Origin: Specibacter cremeus
GTDB lineage: Bacteria > Actinomycetota > Actinomycetes > Actinomycetales > Micrococcaceae
Length of the DNA stretch: 64,000 nucleotides
NCBI RefSeq assembly: GCF_003946885.1
Contig: NZ_RWKQ01000003.1
Coordinates: forward strand, 1 to 64,000
Reading direction: 5' to 3'
This document shows, piece by piece, positions 51,850 through 59,396 of this stretch. The first letter of the stretch is position 1, and every line of letters starts with the position of its first letter. The position numbers and the translations under genes are program-made. A model generated the notes under the pieces. That model did not search any database. It was given only the letters and a program-made list of their open reading frames with translations, and was not told the DNA's origin.

Positions 51850-52832
51850 ACCTTGAAAAGATGCATGATGTCGGGATCGTCGGAGGTGGTGCCGCGGGTT
51901 TGAGCGCGGCCGTCGCCTTGGCGCGATCCCTGCGCTCGGTGGTCGTCGTGGATGGCGGCGACCCGCGCAACGCTCCCGCCGCCGGCGCGCACAACGTCCT
52001 CGGGCACGACGGAATCGCGCCGGCGGAGCTGATGGCGGGCGGGCGACGAGAGGCGGAACACTACGGGGCCCAGATCCGCCGGGGCCGGGCCATCGCCGCG
52101 CGCCGTCGCAATGGCGGGTTCGAGGTGGATCTCGCCGGCGGCGGGAGTATCCGGGCGCGTCGGCTCCTGCTGGCCACGGGGCTGACCGACGAACTCCCGG
52201 CTGTCCCCGGTGTCCGGGAGTTCTGGGGACGGAGCGTGCTGCACTGCGCCTACTGCCACGGGTGGGAAGTGCGCGGGCGCCGCATTGGTGTCCTCGGCAC
52301 GAGCCCCCTCAGCGTCCACCAGGCTTTGCTGTTCCGGCAGCTCAATGATGACGTCACGCTGTTCCTCAACACGATGCCCGCCCCGGGCGCGGAGGCATCG
52401 GAGCAGCTGGCCGCCCGGGACATCCGGGTCGTGCACGGCGCTGTCGACCGGCTGCGCGGTGACAACGATGCCGTGAGCGCCGTCGTGCTCGACGACGATC
52501 GGGAGTTCCCGGTGGACGCGGTGACGGTGGCGCCCCGGTTCCTTGCGCGGGCAGAGCTGTACGAACAGCTCGGCGGAACGCTCGTCGAGCACCCGCTCGG
52601 CGCCTTCATCGCGACTGGCCCGATGGGGCTGACGGACATCCCCGGCGTTTGGGCGGCGGGGAACGCCAGCGGCCTCGGAGCGATGGTCGCCGCCGCAATG
52701 GGAGCAGGGGTTGCGGCCGGCGCCGCTATCAATGCAGATCTCGTGACCGAGGATGCCGAGGCCGCCGTTCGAGCGCGAGCGGAAAGGACCGCACCTTCCA
52801 CGGAAACGCGTGACGACGCGGTTGCACAGTGA
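51846..52832 (+). CDS. thioredoxin-reductase-like FAD oxidoreductase (CxxCHGxE type)
   Basis: A 328-residue flavoprotein. FAD binding: DVGIVGGGAAGLSAAVALAR at the start and GVWAAGNASGLGAMVAAAMG at the end. The redox pair is Cys134/Cys137 in HCAYCHGWE, which differs from thioredoxin reductase (CATC/CxxCDG) and matches the CxxCHGxE form seen in dithiol oxidases such as GliT. The NADPH-binding GxGxxG is weak (IGVLGTSPLSVHQ), as expected if the enzyme uses O2 rather than NADPH. Translationally coupled to the methyltransferase by a 4-nt overlap. Substrate unknown. Confidence 0.85.
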   Translation: MNLEKMHDVGIVGGGAAGLSAAVALARSLRSVVVVDGGDPRNAPAAGAHNVLGHDGIAPAELMAGGRREAEHYGAQIRRGRAIAARRRNGGFEVDLAGGGSIRARRLLLATGLTDELPAVPGVREFWGRSVLHCAYCHGWEVRGRRIGVLGTSPLSVHQALLFRQLNDDVTLFLNTMPAPGAEASEQLAARDIRVVHGAVDRLRGDNDAVSAVVLDDDREFPVDAVTVAPRFLARAELYEQLGGTLVEHPLGAFIATGPMGLTDIPGVWAAGNASGLGAMVAAAMGAGVAAGAAINADLVTEDAEAAVRARAERTAPSTETRDDAVAQ

Positions 52833-52908
52833 ACTGTGCTCGGTGAACTGTGTTCCGTGAACTCCGACACGAGCTGGACGCACCCCATCAGCAGGGGTGC
52901 GTACGGTG

Positions 52909-53349
52909 TCAGCCCCCGTGTGCAGGGCCCGGCTCGGACGGGGCCAGGCCGGCGAGCCGTTCAATGATGCGCAGCCCGGCCGGGGTGCCCGGCCAGTGGC
53001 GGCGCAGCGGCTCGGGCCCGGCGGAACGGAGCAGGGACCGCAGGACCAGGGCGACAATGATCACGTCGTCCGCGTAGCCGATCACCGGCAGGAAATCCGG
53101 GACCAGGTCAAGCGGCGAGACCAGGTAGACCAGCAGCAGCGCGAGCTTGATCCGCACGCCGCGGGGCACGGCCCTGTCCGCCGCGAGCCGCCGGACCACC
53201 CGAAGCAGGTCGGGCAGCAGGCGCAGGGCATCCTTCATCTCGACCGTTTCCGGATGCCGCCGGGCGTAGACCCACAGACCGAGCAACAGCACCACGTAGA
53301 CGCCGAGGAGTCCGGCCAGGATTCCCAGAAGCACATCCCACCAGGCCAC
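52909..53349 (-). CDS. DUF1232 (YkvA-like) membrane protein
   Basis: A 146-residue protein. An N-terminal hydrophobic helix (WWDVLLGILAGLLGVYVVLL) is followed by a linker and the DUF1232 core KLALLLVYLVSPLDLVPDFL then PVIGYADDVIIVALVLRSLL, with the diagnostic SPLDLVPD-x(5)-GYADD pattern. The GTG at 53349 is chosen because the longer frame overlaps the upstream ChrB-like gene; it starts 5 bp after that gene's stop. Function unknown; the pair is probably co-transcribed. Confidence 0.82.
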   Translation of the reverse strand: MAWWDVLLGILAGLLGVYVVLLLGLWVYARRHPETVEMKDALRLLPDLLRVVRRLAADRAVPRGVRIKLALLLVYLVSPLDLVPDFLPVIGYADDVIIVALVLRSLLRSAGPEPLRRHWPGTPAGLRIIERLAGLAPSEPGPAHGG

Positions 53350-53353
53350 GGCG

Positions 53354-53914
53354 CTACGCCCTGGGCCCGGGCGATGCCGACTCGGCCGGTGCATGCAGGG
53401 TCGCATAGACACTGTCGGCATAGCCATCAAAAACCGTGGCGCACTGTCGCAGCAGCTCATCGGCGGCCTCTGCCTCGGGCAGTTCAAGGACGTCACGGCT
53501 CTTCAGTTCCCGGTACCAGCGACGCAGCCGGTCCAGGCTCTGCTCTTCCTCCTCGAGCTCGGCAAGGGTGAACTTCCCATTGCGGATCTCCTTGGCGATC
53601 TCCGCCTCGAACTTCGCGCAGTCCCCGGCGAACTCCTGCCACTCGTCAAGGCGCAGCCCCGTGAAAGCCGAACGCAGCGCGTCCTCGCCGGGGGCCTGCG
53701 CCCCGCCGGTGGGCAGCACCAGCACATCCCCCGAGCCACGGCCGGCAAGTTCGACCACCTTCGCCACGGCGGCCGAAAAATGCGGGGTGTCGGGGACGGT
53801 CCAAACCCCCGAGGAGACCGGGGCCGCACCGATTTTCCGCAGCTCACGCCACACGCCGACGCGTGTCCGGGAGGTTTCGCCTGTCAGTCGGACAATGAGC
53901 AGCAACCAGTTCAT
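53354..53914 (-). CDS. ChrB N-terminal-domain protein
   Basis: A 186-residue protein. The opening NWLLLIVRLTGETSRTRVGV followed by WRELRKIGAAPVSSGVWTVP is the ChrB N-terminal domain, found in chromate-resistance regulators and in stand-alone proteins. A charged helical C-half (KFTLAELEEEEQSLDRLRRW) follows. There is no C-terminal ChrB rhodanese-like domain and no ChrA transporter nearby, so a chromate role is doubtful. ATG 53914 has no ribosome site but lies 6 nt after a -10 box, so the mRNA is probably leaderless. Confidence 0.78.
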   Translation of the reverse strand: MNWLLLIVRLTGETSRTRVGVWRELRKIGAAPVSSGVWTVPDTPHFSAAVAKVVELAGRGSGDVLVLPTGGAQAPGEDALRSAFTGLRLDEWQEFAGDCAKFEAEIAKEIRNGKFTLAELEEEEQSLDRLRRWYRELKSRDVLELPEAEAADELLRQCATVFDGYADSVYATLHAPAESASPGPRA

Positions 53915-53960
53915 GAGTGGATCATACCCGATACATTCCACTTGTAACAATCGTTACAAG
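53915..53960 (-). promoter_or_regulatory. leaderless promoter with palindromic operator for the ChrB-like gene
   Basis: On the minus strand: CTTGTAAC-GATT-GTTACAAG (53941-53960, perfect 8-bp arms) overlaps the -35 box TTGTTA (53945-53950). An 18-bp spacer leads to -10 TATGAT (53921-53926) and CCACTC, then the ATG. Transcription should begin at or beside the ATG. An operator of this TTGTAAC/GTTACAA type on the -35 box implies repression by a dimeric TetR, MarR or GntR protein not encoded next door. Confidence 0.65.
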
Positions 53961-54009
53961 GCGGAACCGACAGACAAGTAGACCGTGGCGCACGCTTGGC
54001 GCACGCGTG

Positions 54010-54351
54010 TCAGGGGTGTGATTGCCAGACGCCGAAGCGATTTCCTTGCGGATCACCCAGATGGGCAAAGGCGCCCGTATCGATCGCGGTCTTCGGCAGG
54101 AGCACGGTCGCCCCCAGCGTCACCGCCTTCTCCACCGCGTCGTCGACGCTGTCGACGTGGACGTAGAAGATCGCCCACCCGCCGGCACCCATCGAGCTCG
54201 TGTCCATGAGACCGCCGGCCTGTCCATCGACCATGCGATACCCGGCCTCGCCGGCGCCGCCGATCGGCCAGTCGAACAGGTCGCCATAGAACTTCCCTGC
54301 CCCCTCCGGGTCGCCACTGCCAATCTCAAAGTAGTCAACCGTATTAGCCAT
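54010..54351 (-). CDS. small VOC-family protein
   Basis: A 113-residue single-module glyoxalase-fold protein. VDYFEIGSGDPEGAGKFYGD then LFDWPIGGAGEAGYRMVDG opens it, VHVDSVDDAVEKAVTLGATV lies mid-protein, and the C-terminal FAHLGDPQGNRFGVWQ is typical of this widespread family. The usual second metal ligands are only partly present, so it may bind rather than convert its ligand. GGAAGG precedes the ATG. It stands alone between the ChrB-like promoter and the GH101 promoter. Confidence 0.88.
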   Translation of the reverse strand: MANTVDYFEIGSGDPEGAGKFYGDLFDWPIGGAGEAGYRMVDGQAGGLMDTSSMGAGGWAIFYVHVDSVDDAVEKAVTLGATVLLPKTAIDTGAFAHLGDPQGNRFGVWQSHP

Positions 54352-54481
54352 TGCCGTTCCTTCCCTCGCCCGCCACCATCATGGTAGGCGCGCACCGACG
54401 CGGCACTCAATGGTTCGCGGCAAGGTGGCCGGCCGGGCACCATGGGCGATCCGTAACATCGGCGCAAATCCCCCGACAGCC

Positions 54482-54529
54482 TTGTCACGCACCGGGAGGG
54501 GTGACATAGTTTCGACTGTTATCCATAAC
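54482..54529 (+). promoter_or_regulatory. promoter and operator-like palindrome of the GH101 gene
   Basis: TTGTCA (54482-54487), exactly 17 bp, then CATAGT (54505-54510) form a good primary-sigma promoter. The expected start site near 54517 coincides with GTTAT-CC-ATAAC (54518-54529), a perfect palindrome that would block the start if bound. Sequence seen; function inferred. Confidence 0.6.
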
Positions 54530-54532
54530 ATA

Positions 54533-54559
54533 GGCGGCTCCGGCAACGCCGAAGCCGCC
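54533..54559 (+). promoter_or_regulatory. leader hairpin ahead of the GH101 ribosome site
   Basis: GGCGGCTCCGGC (54533-54544), loop AAC, GCCGAAGCCGCC (54548-54559): 11 of 12 bases pair, a very stable stem in the 5' leader. No T-run follows, so attenuation or mRNA protection are both possible. Confidence 0.55.
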
Positions 54560-54595
54560 TTCCGAAGAGGCACCAACGCCCCCTAAGGACATCGC

Positions 54596-57500
54596 ATGAT
54601 CTCCACACCACAGTCCACTCTCCCGGACCGCCGGGCCTCCCGCGGACCGCGCGACCGACGTGCCGCCCTGGCCCGGACGCTGGCGACGGCCGTCACCACG
54701 GCGTCCCTGGTAGCGGCACTGAGCGTAGGAACCGGAGCGGTTGCCGCGCACGCCGCCCCGGACTCCTCCGGCACGCCCATCACACCCAGCCAGTACACGC
54801 TGATCGGCGCCGACTCCCAGTCGCCGGCCTACCCGGCCCCGCCCGCCTTGGACGGCACGGCCGTCGGCGCCTTCGACAACGACTACTCCTCGCAATGGAC
54901 GGTCGCGTACAAGGTGGTCAACGGCGTCGGCGTGGCCGACCCCATGCCGCACTGGATCTCCTGGGACGTGGGCGGCTCGTTCACGCTGACCGGTCTGGAC
55001 TACTCCGTGAAGAACCAGGCCAACGGGCCCATCAAGGACTTCAAGGTTTTCGCCACGAACGACCGCGCCATCGCCACCGACCCGAAGGGCGACTGGGGCG
55101 CGCCCGTCGCGACGGGCAGCTTCGTCCAGCCGACCAGCAACACCCAAGTCCAGACGGTCCTGTTCAACAGCCCGGTCAAGGCCCGGTATGTGAAGTTCGA
55201 GGCCGATAGCGCCGTCAACGGCAGCAACAATGCGTCGGCATCCGAGCTGCGCGTACGCGCCACCGGCGACACCACGCCGCAGCCCGTTCCACCCGCGCCG
55301 CCGGCCGATCCGGCCACCCCCGTGAAAATCAGCAACGGCAAGGGCCTGGATGTCCTGGTGGGCAAGGAATTCCCGCAGGTAATCTCCTACTCCCTGGGCG
55401 GCAAGTCGCTGGCCGGCCAGGCGGACAAGCTGAAGGACTTCACGCTCAACGGCAAGAACCACGCGGCCGCCACCACCATGACGGCCACGCCCACTGCGGC
55501 CACGTACACGTCAACGTTCGCGGACTTCCCGAACCTGGCCATCGAGTCCTCGCTCACCGTCACCCCCAAGAACACGGTGGAATTCGCCGTCACCAAGATT
55601 TCCGGCAGCGCCGCCACCACGCTGGACCAGCTCGCCATCCCCAACCAATCCCTGGTATCGGTTGACTCGGCCGACCCGCGGGCCCAGCTGGCCCGCACCA
55701 GGATCTCCACCGACTCCACCACCACGGCCGACCAGTTCGTCTCCGTCACCGGCACCACGAAAACAGACGCGGCCGACGTCGGCACCCCCTACGGTTTTGT
55801 CAGCAACTCCCAGCTCTCCGCCGGCCTGATGACGAACGCCACGGACGACTCCGCCCAGGACTCCAACGTCAACTGGAACACGCGCCTGCAGTCGAGGATC
55901 GTCGATGCCGGCAACGGGGCCAAGCGGGCCGAACTGTCCGTGGGCAACTACACGTACGCGGCGGCCGGGGCCACCGACCCGCGCGTGCTGTTCTACCAGC
56001 TGCCCAAGACCACCGTGGTGCTCTCCGCCGACGCCAACAACGACGGCAAGGTCACCTGGGAGGACGGCGCCATCGCGTTCCGCAACGCCATGACAGCGCC
56101 GCTGGGCGCAAGCCGCGTCCCGGAACGCGTGGTGCAGCACATCCCGTTCAACTTCGCCTCCGAGGCCGCCAACCCGTTCCTGAAGACCCTGGACAACGTC
56201 AAGCGGATCTCGCAATCCACGGACGACCTGGGCCAGTGGGTGCTGGAAAAGGGCTACGCCAATGAAGGGCACGACTCCGGGCACCCAGACTACGGCGGGG
56301 ACTACAACACACGCGCCGGCGGCCTGACGGACCTGAACACCTTGGCCTCCAAGGGCGCGGCGTACAACGCCGACCTGGCCGTGCACGTCAACGTCACCGA
56401 GGCGTACCCGCAGGCCAAGAGCTTCAGCTCCGGCATGATCTCCGGCCAGGCCAACGGCTGGGACTGGCTGAACCAGTCCTACCACATCGACCAGCGCAAG
56501 GACCTCGGCACCGGGGCCATCCTGGACCGCTTCGCCGAGCTCCACAAGGAAGCCCCCGGCATCAAGACGGTCTACATCGACGCCTACTACTCCAGCGGGT
56601 GGCTGGCCGACCAGCTCGCCACCCAGCTGCACAAGATGGGCTTCGAGGTGGCCTCCGAATGGGCGTACAAGTTCGAAGGCAACTCGATCTGGTCGCACTG
56701 GGCCAATGACAAGAACTACGGCGGTGCCACGAACAAGGGCATCAACTCCAGCATTGTCCGCTTCATCGCCAACACCCAGCGCGACGTCTGGAACACCGAC
56801 CCGCTGCTCGGCGGCGCCCAGCTCAAGGAATTCGAGGGCTGGACCGGCCAGGACGACTGGAACGCCTTCTACAACAACATCTGGGTCAACAACCTGCCCA
56901 CCAAGTTCCTCCAGCACTTTGACGTCACCAACTGGGACTTTGGCAAGTCGGCCACGCTGACCGGCGGGGTCGCCATCAACATGGTCAACGGCCAGCGCCA
57001 GATCAGCATGGGCAACGCCGTGGTCCTGGACGGCGGGACGTACCTGCTGCCGTGGCAGGACGCCGTGGACAACAGCAAGACCACCTCCCCGCTGCAGGCC
57101 GACAAGATGTACTTCTACTCGGCCACGGGCGGCACCACCACGTTCACGCTGACCAGCCAGTTCGCCAACACGCGCAACTTCACGCTGTACAAGCTCAGGG
57201 ACCAGGGCCGCACCAAGGTGGCCGACGTCATCAACACCAACGGCACCGTCACCCTGACCGGCGACAAGGGCGTCCCCTACGTGCTGGCTCCCAACGGCGA
57301 CAAGCCGGTCAACAAGGACGCTGGCTACGGCGACGGTTCCATGCTGGTTGACCCCGGCTTCAACGCCGGCAACCTCGACGCCTGGAACCCGAGCGGTGGC
57401 GCCGCCATCTCGCGCACCGCGACAGGCGACAATGTAGCGGTCCTGGGGACCTCGGCGTCGTCCATCTCCCAAACCGTGAAGAAGCTGGAGAAGGGCAAGA

Positions 57501-59212
57501 AGTACACGCTCAGCGCCAACGTGGAAATCACTGCCGGCAACCGCCGCGCCGTCACCCTCGGCGTCACCGGCAAGGGCGTGGACGCCTCCAACACCTTCGA
57601 CATCACCCCCGCCAAGAACCAGGTGGCCGCCGATGCCAAGCAGGGCACGTACTCCCAGCGGGCCTCGGTGCAGTTCACCGCTCCCGTCAACCAGAAGGTG
57701 GACGTGTTCATCAGCGCCGTGGCCGGATCCGCGGCCGTGACGCTGGACGACGTGCGCATCATGGAGGACACCACGACGCCGGTGGCCGGTGCGCCGGATG
57801 GTCCCGGGACGCTGGTGGCCAGCGCCAACTTCGAAGGCAACCAGCCCGGCTGGGGCCCGTTTGTGAAAGGTGACGCCGGCGGCGCCACCGATCCGCGCAC
57901 CAGCATCAGCAACCTCCACGCCCCTTACTCACAGAAGGAATGGAAGAACACGTACAGCCCCTACAACTCCGGGACGCTGAACGGCCAGGCGGTCGATGAC
58001 GTGCTGGACGGCAACAACTCGCTGAAGTCGCACGAGGAGAACACCGGCCTGGTGTACCGGACGGTGCCGGCCACGATCCCGTTCACGGCCGGCCACTCCT
58101 ACGCGGTGTCCTTCAAGTACCAAACGAACATCGCCGGTCAGTGGCAGTGGGTGACCGGTGCCGACACCGTTTCCGGCGGCACCGTGACGTCCCGCGACCT
58201 CAAGGACGAAGCCATGGCCCCGGCCCTGAACACCGCCACGTACTCACGGACGTTCACCGCCGGCTGTGGCGACAACTGGGTGGGCCTGCGCAAGACCGGG
58301 GCGGCCAACGGCGCCGACTTTGTCATTGACGACTTCACCGTCACCGACCTCGGCGTCGTGACCGGCGGCGCAGCCTGCGCCTCCGTGGCAGGGCCCGCCA
58401 ACGCCGACCTGAACCCGGGCACCACGAACAGCTTCGTGACCACGTTCACCAACAACGAGGCCACCGAAGCGACCAACGTGGCGATGTCGCTGGGCACCCT
58501 GCCCGCCGGCTGGTCCGCGCAGGTCGCGGCCAAGGACGGCAACCTGGCGGGCACCGTGAAGCCAGGTGCCACGGCCAAGACCACGTGGATCATCACCACC
58601 CCGGCCGGCGCCGCGGGCACCACCACGGTGATCCACCCGGCCGCGACGTATTTCAACAACTGCGCCACCAAGACCGTGGATTCGGACTCGAACCTGGCGG
58701 TCAGCAGCCAGGCGATGGTGCCGACGTCGGCCATGACGGCGACGGCGGACTCGGAGAACCTGGACTCCGGTCCGGGTGAAGGCCCTGCGGCCAACGTGCT
58801 CGACGGCGACCCCAGCACCATCTGGCACACCCAGTACGACCCCACCATCACCAACTACCCGCACTGGCTGCAGCTGAACCTCAACAGCACGTACACCGTC
58901 AACGGCTTTGGCTACCAGGGACGGCAGTCCGGCGGCCAAAACGGCAAGGTGAAGGGCTACACCATCTTCACCTCGATGGACGGGACAACGTGGACCCAGG
59001 TGGCCACCGGAAACCTGGTCGACACGACCGCGATGCAGAACATCACGTTCCCCGCCGTCCAGGCCAAGTTCGTGAAGTTCCAGGCGAACAGCGCCATCAA
59101 CGGGCTGCAGTTCGCTGCGGCCGCGGAGATGCGGGTGTACGGCACCGGCGGGACCGCGCTGGCCGGGTTCGACCCGTCGCCGCGGCCCGCGGACACGGCC
59201 TGCACGCCGTAA
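54596..59212 (+). CDS. secreted endo-alpha-N-acetylgalactosaminidase (GH101) with lectin-like modules
   Basis: A 1538-residue exported enzyme. A signal peptide of about 53 residues ends AHA. Domains in order: F5/8C/CBM32-like module (about 62-222); beta-sandwich (235-475); Ca2+-binding EF-type loop LSADANNDGKVTWEDG; GH101 barrel (about 490-780) with probable nucleophile Asp662 (TVYIDAYYSSGW) and acid/base Glu688 (VASEWAYKFEG), matched by pattern to the pneumococcal and Bifidobacterium enzymes; two carbohydrate-binding beta-sandwiches (917-1255); NEW3-like domain (1265-1355); and a C-terminal CBM32 (1378-1520). The family releases Gal-beta1,3-GalNAc from Ser/Thr of O-glycoproteins. There is no LPXTG anchor or membrane tail, so it is shed. 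AAGGA precedes the ATG. Confidence 0.92.
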   Translation: MISTPQSTLPDRRASRGPRDRRAALARTLATAVTTASLVAALSVGTGAVAAHAAPDSSGTPITPSQYTLIGADSQSPAYPAPPALDGTAVGAFDNDYSSQWTVAYKVVNGVGVADPMPHWISWDVGGSFTLTGLDYSVKNQANGPIKDFKVFATNDRAIATDPKGDWGAPVATGSFVQPTSNTQVQTVLFNSPVKARYVKFEADSAVNGSNNASASELRVRATGDTTPQPVPPAPPADPATPVKISNGKGLDVLVGKEFPQVISYSLGGKSLAGQADKLKDFTLNGKNHAAATTMTATPTAATYTSTFADFPNLAIESSLTVTPKNTVEFAVTKISGSAATTLDQLAIPNQSLVSVDSADPRAQLARTRISTDSTTTADQFVSVTGTTKTDAADVGTPYGFVSNSQLSAGLMTNATDDSAQDSNVNWNTRLQSRIVDAGNGAKRAELSVGNYTYAAAGATDPRVLFYQLPKTTVVLSADANNDGKVTWEDGAIAFRNAMTAPLGASRVPERVVQHIPFNFASEAANPFLKTLDNVKRISQSTDDLGQWVLEKGYANEGHDSGHPDYGGDYNTRAGGLTDLNTLASKGAAYNADLAVHVNVTEAYPQAKSFSSGMISGQANGWDWLNQSYHIDQRKDLGTGAILDRFAELHKEAPGIKTVYIDAYYSSGWLADQLATQLHKMGFEVASEWAYKFEGNSIWSHWANDKNYGGATNKGINSSIVRFIANTQRDVWNTDPLLGGAQLKEFEGWTGQDDWNAFYNNIWVNNLPTKFLQHFDVTNWDFGKSATLTGGVAINMVNGQRQISMGNAVVLDGGTYLLPWQDAVDNSKTTSPLQADKMYFYSATGGTTTFTLTSQFANTRNFTLYKLRDQGRTKVADVINTNGTVTLTGDKGVPYVLAPNGDKPVNKDAGYGDGSMLVDPGFNAGNLDAWNPSGGAAISRTATGDNVAVLGTSASSISQTVKKLEKGKKYTLSANVEITAGNRRAVTLGVTGKGVDASNTFDITPAKNQVAADAKQGTYSQRASVQFTAPVNQKVDVFISAVAGSAAVTLDDVRIMEDTTTPVAGAPDGPGTLVASANFEGNQPGWGPFVKGDAGGATDPRTSISNLHAPYSQKEWKNTYSPYNSGTLNGQAVDDVLDGNNSLKSHEENTGLVYRTVPATIPFTAGHSYAVSFKYQTNIAGQWQWVTGADTVSGGTVTSRDLKDEAMAPALNTATYSRTFTAGCGDNWVGLRKTGAANGADFVIDDFTVTDLGVVTGGAACASVAGPANADLNPGTTNSFVTTFTNNEATEATNVAMSLGTLPAGWSAQVAAKDGNLAGTVKPGATAKTTWIITTPAGAAGTTTVIHPAATYFNNCATKTVDSDSNLAVSSQAMVPTSAMTATADSENLDSGPGEGPAANVLDGDPSTIWHTQYDPTITNYPHWLQLNLNSTYTVNGFGYQGRQSGGQNGKVKGYTIFTSMDGTTWTQVATGNLVDTTAMQNITFPAVQAKFVKFQANSAINGLQFAAAAEMRVYGTGGTALAGFDPSPRPADTACTP

Positions 59213-59235
59213 CCTGACGGCGTTCGCGACCTCGG

Positions 59236-59392
59236 TGGTCGAGCTCGTCGAGACCCGGTGGTCGAGCTTGTCAGACCTTGATACCAACGATCTCGACGGG
59301 CTCGATCACCGGCCGTCCCGGTGGTCGAGCCTGTCGAGACCTGATTTCGACGGGCTCAATCACCGACGGGCTCGATCACCGGCCGGCCCCTG
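59236..59392. repeat. GAGCYTGTCGA-family intergenic repeat cluster
   Basis: At least five copies, such as CGGTGGTCGAGCTCGTCGAGACC, CGGTGGTCGAGCCTGTCGAGACC and TTTCGACGGGCTCAATCACC, in both orientations. It fills the gap between the convergent ends of the GH101 gene and hutI. Confidence 0.88.
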
Positions 59393-59396
59393 CTCG

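Noticed and set aside
53354-53914. Chromate resistance locus.
   Set aside because: Only a ChrB N-terminal domain is present, with no ChrA transporter and no C-terminal ChrB domain.
55511-57919. An 802-codon open frame opposite the GH101 gene.
   Set aside because: It mirrors the GC-rich codon pattern of the GH101 reading frame, has no family motif or ribosome site, and the sense strand encodes a clear multi-domain enzyme.
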